Below, piece after piece: positions 36,447 to 45,863 of a stretch of 64,000 nucleotides of DNA. Under the pieces are notes generated by a model, which did no database searches, had not been told where the DNA came from, and saw nothing but the letters and a program-made list of their open reading frames with translations. This stretch comes from Paenalcaligenes hominis_A (GTDB taxonomy: Bacteria > Pseudomonadota > Gammaproteobacteria > Burkholderiales > Burkholderiaceae_B). The translations under genes and the position numbers were made by a program. Each line of letters begins with the position of its first letter. The stretch's first letter is position 1. The stretch spans positions 496,001-560,000 of the forward strand of contig NZ_JBGJKZ010000002.1 of assembly GCF_041359055.1 (NCBI RefSeq). The letters are read 5' to 3'.

Positions 36447-36882
36447 AATTTTGCGTGTTAAAGGGGATATCCTTTACACCTCTACACCCGATACCCCCAT
36501 CAGCACAGCCATAGAAATTATGAGCGAGCAAGATGTGGGCTCACTAGTTATTATGGAGCATGGTGAGTTAGTCGGCATGCTCACTTTTAGAGAAATCATA
36601 CGCCATCTGCATGCACATGGAGCCGATGGATATAGCTATACCATTCGCAGCATTATGAATGATGCGCCTATTAGCGTCACCCCTAATACCAGCGCGGACG
36701 AAGTGCAACGGTTAATGCTTGCCAAGCACGCGCGCTATGTTCCTGTTATGGATGGGCCGATGCTATTAGGCGTTATCTCTTTTTATGATTTGGCCAAAGC
36801 CTTGGTAGAGGCCGAAAAGTTCGAGAACAAAATGCTTAAAGCCTATATTCGTGACTGGCCTACTGACAGCCTACCCGACTAA
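36430..36882 (+). CDS. CBS-domain pair protein
   Basis: This 150-residue cytoplasmic protein consists of two CBS motifs (about 8-62 and 75-130) that bind adenine nucleotides in other family members. Segments such as DVGSLVIMEHGELVGMLTFREI and HARYVPVMDGPMLLGVISFYDL are typical. It starts inside the YihY gene (TTAGGAG before the ATG), so the two are translated together. This suggests it senses energy state for that membrane protein, which is inference. Confidence 0.88.
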   Translation: MLKVSEILRVKGDILYTSTPDTPISTAIEIMSEQDVGSLVIMEHGELVGMLTFREIIRHLHAHGADGYSYTIRSIMNDAPISVTPNTSADEVQRLMLAKHARYVPVMDGPMLLGVISFYDLAKALVEAEKFENKMLKAYIRDWPTDSLPD

Positions 36883-36901
36883 TTATTTTTTTATCCCCTA
36901 C

Positions 36902-36935
36902 GCCACTTTTAGCTAGATTTAAGTGGCTTTTTTTA
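36902..36935 (+). terminator. Rho-independent terminator after the CBS gene
   Basis: GCCACTT (36902-36908) pairs with AAGTGGC (36921-36927) across a 12-nt loop, followed by TTTTTTTAT. It ends the yihY-CBS unit 20 bp after the stop. Confidence 0.78.
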
Positions 36936-36947
36936 TAGCGAGTACCC

Positions 36948-38015
36948 ATGAGTTCTTTAGCGCAAAAATACCAATTATCTGCTCCCATAGTTCAAGCACC
37001 CATGGCAGGAGTTAGCACCGTTGAGTTAGCCACCGCCGTGACTCGTGCTGGGGGGATAGGCTCATTAGGATTAGGCCATTTAGATGTAGAAACGGCGCGC
37101 GCACAAATCCAAGCACTCAAGCTCGCAACCCCTGGACCAATTAATGTGAACTTCTTCTGCCATCAACCCGAGGCTCAAAATCTTGAGCGCGAGTTGCATT
37201 GGCTATATTTATTAACGCCGTACTTCAATGAGTTTGATAGTTCTCCTCCTGCCTCATTAGGCGAAGGCTATCAAAGCGCTTGGCAAAACCCCGCTCTAAT
37301 TCAAATGCTCTGTGAAGAAAAGCCCACCATCGTAAGCTTTCATTTTGGTTTACCTGAGCCCACAGCGCTTGCCCAATTAAAAGCAGCAGGTATTGATGTT
37401 TGGGGCTGTGCCACAAGTCTAGCAGAAGCTAAATTCTTGGAACAATCCGGCGTGGACGCTATTATTGCGCAAGGCATTGAAGCTGGGGGACATCGTGGTA
37501 TTTTTAACCCCCTAATTGAGTCAGAGCTAAGCCTAACTGCCTTATTAGGCCAACTGCATCAACACATTCATTTACCTCTGATTGCAGCTGGCGGAATAAT
37601 GACGGGGGCTCATGTGGCCGCTATGCAATTACATGGTGCGGACTTAGCTCAGCTTGGCACAGCATTCGTTGCTTGCCCAGAGTCCGCTGCAGATTCGGCT
37701 TACCGCGCTGCACTACTTAGCCATCGTGCTTACGACACAGCTATTACACCCGTTATTTCTGGACGTCCAGCGCGGGGGCTGCGCAATCGTATGCATACTG
37801 AAATTGCAGCCCTCGTGGCAGATCTACCGGCTTATCCTGTGGCATATAATGCCGCTAAAGCCTTGCATCAGGTAGCAAGCTCAGCAGCAAATTATGATTT
37901 TGCAGCACATTGGGCCGGCCAAGGAGCCCCTTTGGCTCGTGCTTTACCAGCTACCGAGCTCTTTAATCAGCTGTGCGTTGAATACACACAAGCCAAACAG
38001 CAATTGTGTAATTAG
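36948..38015 (+). CDS. Nitronate monooxygenase-like flavin oxidoreductase
   Basis: This 355-residue TIM-barrel FMN protein is of the 2-nitropropane dioxygenase family. APMAGVSTVELATAV near residue 16, NVNFFCHQ near residue 66, QGIEAGGHRG near residue 179 and AAGGIMTGAHVAAM near residue 214 fit class I nitronate monooxygenases, in which GGHRG contributes the FMN site and His. True substrate (nitronates or other) is not certain. It overlaps dusA stop to stop by 4 bp. Confidence 0.88.
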   Translation: MSSLAQKYQLSAPIVQAPMAGVSTVELATAVTRAGGIGSLGLGHLDVETARAQIQALKLATPGPINVNFFCHQPEAQNLERELHWLYLLTPYFNEFDSSPPASLGEGYQSAWQNPALIQMLCEEKPTIVSFHFGLPEPTALAQLKAAGIDVWGCATSLAEAKFLEQSGVDAIIAQGIEAGGHRGIFNPLIESELSLTALLGQLHQHIHLPLIAAGGIMTGAHVAAMQLHGADLAQLGTAFVACPESAADSAYRAALLSHRAYDTAITPVISGRPARGLRNRMHTEIAALVADLPAYPVAYNAAKALHQVASSAANYDFAAHWAGQGAPLARALPATELFNQLCVEYTQAKQQLCN

Positions 38016-39031
38016 TTCGCTTGCTGAAGCTGCTGCCAAGCCTCTAGCAAAACAGTCGCGTCTTGGCGTGCCATTTGAGCAGGGTCTGATAAATGGCGTC
38101 GCCATTGTCTGGCCCCTTGTTTGCCATGAGCCCATCCCAACAAGGCTTTGGTGATCTGGCGTGGGCGCGTTCCTGCTTGAATTTCCGCGGTTAAATACGC
38201 ATACATGGCATCCACAACCTCTTGATCACTTAAACGAGTCACCTCGGGCCAAATTTGGTCGTGGATATGGCCTAAGACTGCGGGCGTGTGCCACGCAGCA
38301 CGCCCAAGCATCACCCCATCAAACTGCTGTAAGTGCTGCATGCTGTCCTCTACCGTGCTGATGCCCCCATTTAAAACAAAGGTAGCCTCGGGAAAATCCT
38401 GCGCCAATTGCGCAGCCATATCGTAACGCAAAGGGGGTACCTCTCGGTTTTCCTTGGGTGACAACCCTTTAAGAACAGCGTTGCGCGCATGCACAATAAA
38501 GATTCGCACCCCTACTTCGTACTGAACAGCAACAAAGTCTTTCACAAACTCATAGCTATAATCATAATCCAAACCCAAGCGATGCTTTAGCGTGACAGGT
38601 ATAGAGACCGCATCCTGCATGGCTTTAACACAATCGGCCACATGTTGTGCTTGGCTCATTAAAATAGCACCAAAAGCCCCTTGAAGGACACGATCCGAAG
38701 GACAGCCACAGTTTAGGTTGATTTCATCGTAGCCCCACTGCTCACCTAGCTTGGCACTATAAGCCAAGGCCTTGGGGTCGCTGCCACCTAACTGTAATGC
38801 AACCGGGTGCTCGGACGGATCAAAACGCAAATGACGTGCCACATCACCGTATTCCAGTGCTCCGGTGGTAATCATCTCAGTATAAAGCCGTGCTTTTGGG
38901 GCTAGCAAACGATGAAAATAGCGACAATAACGATCTGTCACATCAATCATAGGAGCAACACAAAGTGCCCAAGAACTGGGGGCTGCCATCTGGCTAACTT
39001 GGCTCATAGCCTGATTTGACTGTAGACTCAC
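38012..39031 (-). CDS. dusA: tRNA-dihydrouridine(20/20a) synthase DusA
   Basis: This 339-residue FMN enzyme reduces uridine 20 or 20a in the tRNA D-loop. The catalytic Cys is in NLNCGCPSDRVLQGAFGA near residue 110, with APMIDVTDRYCRYFHRLL near residue 26 and MTLKHRLG-like and HARNAVLKGLSPKENR segments typical of DusA. The GTG at 39031 follows AGGTATGTT; the ATG at 39007 is an alternative. It is divergent from the homoserine kinase gene. Confidence 0.95.
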   Translation of the reverse strand: MSLQSNQAMSQVSQMAAPSSWALCVAPMIDVTDRYCRYFHRLLAPKARLYTEMITTGALEYGDVARHLRFDPSEHPVALQLGGSDPKALAYSAKLGEQWGYDEINLNCGCPSDRVLQGAFGAILMSQAQHVADCVKAMQDAVSIPVTLKHRLGLDYDYSYEFVKDFVAVQYEVGVRIFIVHARNAVLKGLSPKENREVPPLRYDMAAQLAQDFPEATFVLNGGISTVEDSMQHLQQFDGVMLGRAAWHTPAVLGHIHDQIWPEVTRLSDQEVVDAMYAYLTAEIQAGTRPRQITKALLGWAHGKQGARQWRRHLSDPAQMARQDATVLLEAWQQLQQAN

Positions 39032-39159
39032 AACATACCTATATCTATATAATCAGAAACCTAAGGATTGCATTAGGTTTTATACGCGCTCTTTCTTATA
39101 ATAGCGACTGCTTTTATTGTCACCACTTTTTATTCAATTAATTATTTTAACAACACAAG

Positions 39160-40137
39160 ATGGCTGTTTTTACTACCGTAACCGATGCTGACGCACGCGA
39201 TCTATTGCAACACTACCATTTAGGAGAGATGGTTTCTTTACGAGGCATCAGCGCCGGTATTGAAAACACCAACTATTTTCTGACCACAACCACAGGCGAA
39301 TATGTATTGACGCTATTTGAGGTCTTGACCTATGAGCAATTGCCTTTTTATATAGAGCTAATGCACCATTTGGCTCAAAAAGGCTTGCCTGTGCCTTCGC
39401 CACAAACCTTAAAAAATGGCCAGCGTTTAACACGCTTACACAACAAGCCCTGCGCTATTGTATCGCGTTTAACAGGCAGCTATGTACCTGAACCGACAAT
39501 TCAGCATTGTGCTTTAGCCGCTACCACCCTAGCGCAAACCCATCTAGCCGCCCAAGATTACCCATTATTTCAACCTAATTTACGCAGTCTAAGTTGGTGG
39601 GAGCAAACCATACCATTAGTATTGGATTTCCTAAATCCAAACCAAAAAGCCTTACTGCAAAGTAGTCTTCAAGAGCAACAGCAACTGTTTGCCAGTGCTC
39701 TTTATGAAACATTACCGGCAGGACCTTCACATTGTGATTTATTTAGGGATAATGTGCTTTTTTCCGGTAGTGCTGAGGCCCCAGTTATGGGCGGGTTCAT
39801 CGATTTTTACTTTGCTGGCTGCGATAAATGGCTGTTTGACGTAGCAGTAAGTGTAAACGACTGGTGTATTGTGCGTGAGACCGGCGAGTTTAAAGTGGAT
39901 TTATTGAAGTCATGGGTTAGTGCCTATAACGCTGTACGGCCTTTTACTGAGGCGGAAAAAAGCATCTGGCCATTACTACTTCAGGCTGCTGCTTTGCGTT
40001 TTTGGGTGTCGCGCTTATATGATTTTTACCATCCACGCCCAGCCCAAAGTCTAAAACCGCATGACCCTACGCATTTTGAGCGGGTTCTCACGCAGCGTAA
40101 ACTCACTGTGTACACACTTAACGACTTATTAGGATAA
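39160..40137 (+). CDS. thrB: Homoserine kinase, APH-fold type
   Basis: This 325-residue enzyme phosphorylates homoserine for threonine synthesis, in the aminoglycoside-phosphotransferase-fold form used by Beta- and many Gammaproteobacteria. GISAGIENTNYFL near residue 29, YVLTLFE near residue 48, the catalytic HCDLFRDNVLF near residue 190 and GGFIDFYFAGCDKWLFDVA near residue 211 are characteristic. The membrane-protein gene starts 3 bp downstream. Confidence 0.94.
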   Translation: MAVFTTVTDADARDLLQHYHLGEMVSLRGISAGIENTNYFLTTTTGEYVLTLFEVLTYEQLPFYIELMHHLAQKGLPVPSPQTLKNGQRLTRLHNKPCAIVSRLTGSYVPEPTIQHCALAATTLAQTHLAAQDYPLFQPNLRSLSWWEQTIPLVLDFLNPNQKALLQSSLQEQQQLFASALYETLPAGPSHCDLFRDNVLFSGSAEAPVMGGFIDFYFAGCDKWLFDVAVSVNDWCIVRETGEFKVDLLKSWVSAYNAVRPFTEAEKSIWPLLLQAAALRFWVSRLYDFYHPRPAQSLKPHDPTHFERVLTQRKLTVYTLNDLLG

Positions 40138-40140
40138 GCC

Positions 40141-40911
40141 ATGCAGGCAGCACGACTTTCCTCTGAATACGGCTGGGCTTGGTTAGTACAAGGTTGGGCG
40201 TTGTTTAAACGCCAGCCCATGACCATGTTGTTCTGGAGCTTAATGACCAGCCTACTCATTAACTTGAGCTATTTGTTGCCCATTTTAGGTCAAATTGCAT
40301 TGATAGTTGCTACACCAGCTATTGGGTTTATTGCATTAAATGCCTGTGTTCACATAGAGCGTAATCAACCTATGCAACTAGGCATGTGGCTACAACCACT
40401 AAAAAGTGCTGAGGTCAAAAAAGCCATGCTCAAGCTTGGCCTAAGTTATTTTTTTATTTGCTTAGCTGCAGGTTTTCTGGCCGTCATGCCATTTAGCCAA
40501 ACATTGGTAGAGGTCATGAGCACAGAGGACGCTGACCCGACTCAGGTGATGCAAGCAATTCAAGCCCCTATGTATTTGTTTGGGCTTTTCTATGTGGGTA
40601 TTTCTATTTTATTTTGGCATGCCCCCGCACTAATGGGTTGGCATGGCATTCCTTTAAAAAAAGCGTTGTTTTACTCGATGGTGGCCTGCTGGCGCACCAA
40701 AGGTGCTTTGCTTATTTTTGGTCTTTGTTGGGCAGCTATTTATTTTGGTGCACAGTATTTAGCAAAAGCTATGGTGGCTCTGTTTGGAGCGTCGTTTGCT
40801 TATTTCTTACTAACCCCTCTGAACCTCGTGATGATGGCCTATCTCTACAGCTGCTTTTATCCTATTTATCGTAGTGTCTTTGGGCAAAGTGCTATAAACA
40901 CCACCGTTTAA
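40141..40911 (+). CDS. BPSS1780-type membrane protein
   Basis: This 256-residue inner-membrane protein has about six hydrophobic segments, starts GWAWLVQGWALFKRQPM and contains two repeats of a hydrophobic stretch with the AFWSL/AIGFIALNAC style. The pattern fits the BPSS1780 family of betaproteobacterial membrane proteins of unknown function. It lies 3 bp after thrB, so the two share a transcript. Its stop overlaps the DUF192 gene on the other strand by 20 bp. Confidence 0.8.
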   Translation: MQAARLSSEYGWAWLVQGWALFKRQPMTMLFWSLMTSLLINLSYLLPILGQIALIVATPAIGFIALNACVHIERNQPMQLGMWLQPLKSAEVKKAMLKLGLSYFFICLAAGFLAVMPFSQTLVEVMSTEDADPTQVMQAIQAPMYLFGLFYVGISILFWHAPALMGWHGIPLKKALFYSMVACWRTKGALLIFGLCWAAIYFGAQYLAKAMVALFGASFAYFLLTPLNLVMMAYLYSCFYPIYRSVFGQSAINTTV

Positions 40912-41224
40912 ATGGGTTTTGCGCATAATAAAACGCTACCCATGTTTGATGGCGCTTTAAGGCAGAACCCCAACGCATCTCTAAAACAGCTTTTGCATTT
41001 AGGTTAACTAAGCAACGATTTGGGGCCAAGTAGTGCCAAGGACCTAGCGCCACCTTGTCCGCCCCAATAAAGCGCACCGCTAAAGGTTGTGTTAAGCCAA
41101 AACTATGGACAGCCTGACACCGATCAAAATATAAAGCATGCTGAAGATACGGAAAGCGATGCCATCCCCAAAAACGTGCCCTAAAGCCATAGGCCTGATA
41201 AACAGAAATTACAGTTGCTGCCAT
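40892..41224 (-). CDS. DUF192 protein at the end of the Tad pilus locus
   Basis: This is a 110-residue product if started at the ATG at 41224, which overlaps the tadC stop by 16 bp; no good Shine-Dalgarno is visible. The body has the DUF192 pattern: FRARFWGW, then DRCQAVHSFGLTQPLAVRF, a short turn, and an AKAVLEMRWG end. DUF192 proteins form small beta-barrels of unknown function. The typical WM(K/R)NT segment is replaced by a shorter VHSFGL version, as in some proteobacterial members. The start is less certain than the identity. It ends the pilus locus. Confidence 0.65.
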   Translation of the reverse strand: MAATVISVYQAYGFRARFWGWHRFPYLQHALYFDRCQAVHSFGLTQPLAVRFIGADKVALGPWHYLAPNRCLVNLNAKAVLEMRWGSALKRHQTWVAFYYAQNPFKRWCL

Positions 41225-42051
41225 AATTGAAAAAATAAGGGATAAGCAATTACCAAAAACGTGCACGGGAAAATACACAAAACTAGCGGTAGCAGCATTT
41301 TTACCGGGGCTTCTAATGCTTGTTTTTCCGCACGCAAAAAGCGCTCTTGACGTCTTTGCTGTGCTTGCTGTTTAAGCACAGGGGCTAAACGCCCGCCCAA
41401 CTCAATGGATTGCTGCAACGCCGCCACAAATGCATGGGCCTCAGCCAATGCCACCCGCTCCGTGAAGGCCTTGAAGGCTTGTTCTCGGCTCAAGCCAGCA
41501 CGCATGGACTCTTGCACCAATAGCAGCTGTTGTTTCAATATCCCTTGGGGTAATTCCGCGCTACACATGAACAGCGCTTGGTGCACCCCATGCCCTGCCT
41601 CTATACTTAAACAAACCAAATCCAGCATAAAAGGAAAATCACGCTGCATATGCTTTTTTGACTGATTACGCTGCTGATGCGCTCTGAGTAAAGGCAACAA
41701 AAAAACCAAAATCGCCATCACCACGCCGACCACCCCATAACCCCACTGTTGCTTTAGCAAAGCTCCCATGCTTCCAAAGCCTAGACAGAGCATCACGCCT
41801 GCGCATTGTTTAGCGAAAAAATGATCAATAGCCTGTGGTGACTGTGCGGTTAGCCCTAAAACCCGCTGTATATACCAACGATAACGCCACGATAATAAGG
41901 GTGAACAGATCTGCACCCATACCAGCCACCAAGGCTGAAACAGCGAAACAGATGATGCAAGTGGACGCGCTCGCACCCAAGGCCAACAGACACCTGCTAC
42001 CAACAAAAGCATAGCAATACCTGCGCTGCAAAGACTTAAAAACCACCACAT
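41209..42051 (-). CDS. tadC: Flp pilus inner-membrane platform protein TadC
   Basis: This 280-residue protein has a type II secretion F (GspF-like) domain. The segment RDFPFMLDLVCLSIEAGHGVHQAL lies near residue 135, followed by Ala-rich helices and two C-terminal membrane segments. With TadB it forms the platform for pilin assembly above the ATPase. The ATG at 42051 is preceded by TAGGAGAAGCC; the frame is open much further upstream but would overlap tadB. It starts 8 bp after the tadB stop. Confidence 0.9.
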   Translation of the reverse strand: MWWFLSLCSAGIAMLLLVAGVCWPWVRARPLASSVSLFQPWWLVWVQICSPLLSWRYRWYIQRVLGLTAQSPQAIDHFFAKQCAGVMLCLGFGSMGALLKQQWGYGVVGVVMAILVFLLPLLRAHQQRNQSKKHMQRDFPFMLDLVCLSIEAGHGVHQALFMCSAELPQGILKQQLLLVQESMRAGLSREQAFKAFTERVALAEAHAFVAALQQSIELGGRLAPVLKQQAQQRRQERFLRAEKQALEAPVKMLLPLVLCIFPCTFLVIAYPLFFQLWQQL

Positions 42052-42059
42052 GGCTTCTC

Positions 42060-42920
42060 CTACAAAGGCACCGCCACTAAACGCTGAATCCACCACAAAC
42101 CAATTAGCTCTAACACCACCATTAACGTTAATAGGATCTGTCCCATACGCTCTTGCCATAACGGTGCCACTAAGCTGGCATCTATCGCATACAAAGCCAC
42201 CCCTACTATTACGGGCAACAACACCATAATCCAAGCTTGTAAGCGGCCCTGTGCAGTCAAAGCGTTGATGCGGCCTTCGATATAAGTGCGTGTGCTAATC
42301 GTTTGCGCCATATTTTCTAAAAGATCAGCAAGCCCACCCCCGCTTTGCCCAGCCACGACCAATGCAGATTTAAATAATGCGGTGGACTCACACTTTGTTC
42401 GCTGTTGTAGGTGATTAAGAGCTTGTGAAAGGCTAAGGCCCATACGCAGCTCTTTTAAACACAACTCTAGCTCTTGGCGCACCGGCTCTTGACTATGGGG
42501 CACTAAACGCTGTAGGGCTATACGTAAGCTGCTGCCCGCCCGCAAAGCACTCGCAAGTGCCAGCATAAAATCTGGAAACTGTTTCTCGAAACGCTCTATT
42601 CTTTTTTTGTGCAAATAACGCAAAAAAAACGGCCAGGCGAGTAGCATTACCAGCTTTAGCACCACTACCAACCCAACAGGAACCCCCAAAAACACTAAGA
42701 CAATAGCTAAACAAAGCAGTACTACCCATACCATGCCCACCACAGCACGACTTTGAATAAAAATAAACCGAGCAATAAAAAACTGCTCTGTCTCGGCCGT
42801 CATAAAACGTTGATGTTTTTGAGTTAAACCCCAAAACCACCTTGGTCCAGCAGCCATAAGGAGTACCACACAAACACCACACAGCACTAGACTTACTATT
42901 AACCACATGACGGCCCCCAT
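42060..42920 (-). CDS. tadB: Flp pilus inner-membrane platform protein TadB
   Basis: This 286-residue protein has a type II secretion F domain. ERFEKQFPDFMLALASALRAGSSL near residue 108 is diagnostic, with membrane segments before it and at the C-terminus (IMVLLPVIVGVALYAI). The stop of the ATPase gene and this ATG overlap as TAATG, so translation is coupled. Confidence 0.92.
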   Translation of the reverse strand: MGAVMWLIVSLVLCGVCVVLLMAAGPRWFWGLTQKHQRFMTAETEQFFIARFIFIQSRAVVGMVWVVLLCLAIVLVFLGVPVGLVVVLKLVMLLAWPFFLRYLHKKRIERFEKQFPDFMLALASALRAGSSLRIALQRLVPHSQEPVRQELELCLKELRMGLSLSQALNHLQQRTKCESTALFKSALVVAGQSGGGLADLLENMAQTISTRTYIEGRINALTAQGRLQAWIMVLLPVIVGVALYAIDASLVAPLWQERMGQILLTLMVVLELIGLWWIQRLVAVPL

Positions 42921-44506
42921 TAGAAGTAAAACCAGTCTGGATTCAATGCTTGAGGCTGACTTTCAAAACACGCCGGAAAAATCCCCGTCGCTGTAAAACG
43001 TTGAGTTTGTGGCTGATAAGCAAATAACTCTTGTATTTGTATACGCCCCGCCTCCATTCCTGTAATTTCACTAATGCTAGTAATCAAGCGTCGTCCCTGC
43101 GCCAAACGCGTTTGTTGCACAATAATATGAATAGCTGCTGCAATATGTTCGCGTACGGCATTTAAGGGCAGATCTAGCCCAGCCATTAAAATAAGACTTT
43201 CTAATCGGGCTAGGGCATCGCGTGGACTATTGGCGTGTAATGTGGTTAAGGAGCCTTCATGCCCAGTGTTCATGGCTCCGAGCATGTCAAAAGCCTCTGG
43301 CCCTCGGCACTCACCCACCACAATGCGATCGGGGCGCATACGCAAAGCATTACGCACTAAATCACGAATTGTAATTAACCCTTGGCCTTCGGCATTGGCA
43401 GGGCGAGCCTCGAGACTAACGACATTATGTTGCTGTAGTTGCAACTCCGCAGCGTCTTCAATGGTAATAACACGCTCTTGAGCAGGAATGGAGTTAGATA
43501 GAATGTTCAGCAATGTCGTTTTACCACTACCCGTACCACCCGCCACAAGAATGTTTTTCTTATGCTTGACACAGCTAGCTAAAAAATCAGCCATCGCTAC
43601 GCTTAGCCCTTCTTTTTGCAATAAATCGTCTAAATCCATTCGATAACGACTGAATTTACGTATGGTCAACATCGGCCCATGTAGCGCAATAGGCGGAATC
43701 ACTGCATTAACCCTAGATCCATCAGATAAACGTGCATCCACCATGGGTGAGCTCTCATCTAGACGCCGCCCTAAAGGGCTAACAATCCTATCTAAAACAG
43801 CCATTAATGCCGCCTCACTGCTAAAGCTATACGATGTGGGCTCACAGCGCCCTTGGCGCTCAACAAAAATAGTAGTTGGACCATTTACCATGATCTCGGT
43901 GATGTCCTCTTGCTCTAATAGTCGCTCTAACGGCCCTAGTCCAATTGCTTCATCAAGTACGGTACGCATTAAATCCGTCTTGGAGCCGGGAATTACTACC
44001 GCCTCGCGTTCAATAATTTTCTCTAGATGGGCATGGGCATGGGCACGTAATTCGGCGTCACTCATATGTGCTAATGACTGACGGCGTAAATCTAAGGCTT
44101 CAATAAGCCATTGATGCATCTGATTTTGTATGGAGAGCGAAGTATGCTGCGGTTCGTGGTGTACCAAAGGTAGGTCTGACTGAATAACGGGTTGGCTATC
44201 TTGCTCGATAGACTCTTCTATGGCGATTACGGTTATTAAAGCAGTACCAATCAAAATATGGTCTTGTACGCGCAAAGGACCTGCCCGACTAATACGCTCA
44301 TGATTTAAATAGGTCCCACTTAGACTACCAAAATCCTCTAAATAGACCGCACCACTTTCTTCATACAAGCGTGCATGCTGCCGCGCCACTTTCCATCCAG
44401 TCAAAACCACGTCTTGATCGCTACTTTTCCCCAACTGACAAGGTAGCTGGTACCAGGCTTGCTGTTGTCGCCCGTCTTGATAAAGCACATTAAGGTGCAA
44501 CCGCAT
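42920..44506 (-). CDS. tadA: Tad/CpaF pilus ATPase with N-terminal FHA domain
   Basis: This 528-residue protein has an FHA phosphothreonine-binding domain (about residues 1-95; QLGKSSDQDVVL, SLSGTYLNHERI), then a CpaF-type secretion ATPase. Walker A is GGTGSGKTTLL near residue 334, Walker B is RIVVGECRGPEAFDML, and the His box is GHEGSLTTLHANSP. It powers Flp pilus assembly. The ATG at 44506 has AGGAGGCCACGT before it and lies inside the secretin gene. The FHA part could couple assembly to Ser/Thr phosphorylation or to partner binding. This gene is not the tRNA deaminase of the same name. Confidence 0.95.
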   Translation of the reverse strand: MRLHLNVLYQDGRQQQAWYQLPCQLGKSSDQDVVLTGWKVARQHARLYEESGAVYLEDFGSLSGTYLNHERISRAGPLRVQDHILIGTALITVIAIEESIEQDSQPVIQSDLPLVHHEPQHTSLSIQNQMHQWLIEALDLRRQSLAHMSDAELRAHAHAHLEKIIEREAVVIPGSKTDLMRTVLDEAIGLGPLERLLEQEDITEIMVNGPTTIFVERQGRCEPTSYSFSSEAALMAVLDRIVSPLGRRLDESSPMVDARLSDGSRVNAVIPPIALHGPMLTIRKFSRYRMDLDDLLQKEGLSVAMADFLASCVKHKKNILVAGGTGSGKTTLLNILSNSIPAQERVITIEDAAELQLQQHNVVSLEARPANAEGQGLITIRDLVRNALRMRPDRIVVGECRGPEAFDMLGAMNTGHEGSLTTLHANSPRDALARLESLILMAGLDLPLNAVREHIAAAIHIIVQQTRLAQGRRLITSISEITGMEAGRIQIQELFAYQPQTQRFTATGIFPACFESQPQALNPDWFYF

Positions 44507-45863
44507 ACGTGGCCTCCTGTTGCCATTGTGACCCCTCACCCTGCCACGGATTCCAATAAGGTGAGACCTGACTTGTAGCTTGGTTTTCTTGATTAAAGCT
44601 GGTATTTAACTGATTCGGATTGAGCTGCTGCTCAATAATGGTGTGCCCTAAACGTACTCGCTCTTTGTTGGTTGGGTGCTCGGCGTCCATTACTATCGGT
44701 GTAACAAAGATAGCCAACTCGGTTTCATTGCGTTGATAACGCTTGGATTTAAATAAGGCCCCTAAAATCGGGATCTGACCTAAACCAGGTACAGCCTGCT
44801 GAGTTTGAGAGAGCTCTTGGGAGATAAAGCCTGCTAACACCAAGGTTTGACCTGACTGCACATTAAACTCGGTACTAGCACGACGCGTTTTTAATGAAGG
44901 ACCTGTAGGAATAGATAAACTGGGGTCAATGGAGCTGACTTCTACATCCACATGCGAACGTACTGCCCCATGGCTCTCTAGATAAGGCGTAATCTTTAAT
45001 GACACCCCATACGGTTTAAACAAAGTCGTGGTATTGCCATTACTATCACTGGATGCATAAGGGACCTCCCCACCAGCTAGGAATTCTGCTGTAGCACCGC
45101 TACGCGCTAAAAGCTGTGGTTGGGCTAACACGACGGCGTGTCCTTGCTGTAATAACGCATTAAGTCGAGCACTAAGCAATGTATTAAGACCAAAATAGCC
45201 TGCAAAAGCACCTGGTTGGAACGGCACAGGCATCACCACTTGCCCAGGCCGATCGAGCAAGTTTTTCGCACCCTGATCCCACGCTAAGCCTGCATTAAAC
45301 CCACCCTCCGACTGATCTGACCAACGCACACCTAATTCACGCAAAAAGTTTTTAGGTATTTCCAAAACCTGAACATCCAGTAGAACCATTGGCTCCCAGG
45401 CTTGGCTGTGACTTAAATCTACAATAAGTTCATAGCGCTTTTTTAACTCTTCGAGTTGGGCTCGGTGATGAGCGCTCAGTTGGTTACCCTCTACTACAAC
45501 CTTTTCACCAATCTCTGTTACTTGGAGCTGAGGGATGCGTTGCAGAAGCTGCTTCAACTCTGAGCGTTGATGTTGCTCTACAGGCTCTTGCACATGGATA
45601 TGGTAACTTTGATAATGGCCCTGTTTAAACCAAATGGTAAGCGTGCTTGTGCCTACATTACGCGCAAAAACCAATACCTCATTGTCTTCGGAGGTAACCG
45701 CATGAAGAACATGACCATCGCCTACTGCCACGCGTAGCACTTGGGGCAAGGCTAATACACGCATTTCACCCACTTGCATTTGCCACGTCTCGGTGGCATA
45801 GGCTTGCCCTAACCAAACCCCTAGCATACCAGCCATCACTAATTGACTAATTTTCAACCACAT
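44490..45863 (-). CDS. rcpA: Flp pilus secretin RcpA/CpaC
   Basis: This 457-residue outer-membrane secretin has a signal peptide (about residues 1-23), a CpaC N-terminal domain (QMQVGEMRVLALPQVLRVAVGDG), a BON-like segment and the secretin domain. The secretin signature is VPGLGQIPILGALFKS near residue 380. It forms the channel for the pilus. It overlaps cpaB by 17 bp and the ATPase gene by 17 bp, so the locus is tightly coupled. Confidence 0.93.
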   Translation of the reverse strand: MWLKISQLVMAGMLGVWLGQAYATETWQMQVGEMRVLALPQVLRVAVGDGHVLHAVTSEDNEVLVFARNVGTSTLTIWFKQGHYQSYHIHVQEPVEQHQRSELKQLLQRIPQLQVTEIGEKVVVEGNQLSAHHRAQLEELKKRYELIVDLSHSQAWEPMVLLDVQVLEIPKNFLRELGVRWSDQSEGGFNAGLAWDQGAKNLLDRPGQVVMPVPFQPGAFAGYFGLNTLLSARLNALLQQGHAVVLAQPQLLARSGATAEFLAGGEVPYASSDSNGNTTTLFKPYGVSLKITPYLESHGAVRSHVDVEVSSIDPSLSIPTGPSLKTRRASTEFNVQSGQTLVLAGFISQELSQTQQAVPGLGQIPILGALFKSKRYQRNETELAIFVTPIVMDAEHPTNKERVRLGHTIIEQQLNPNQLNTSFNQENQATSQVSPYWNPWQGEGSQWQQEATYAVAP

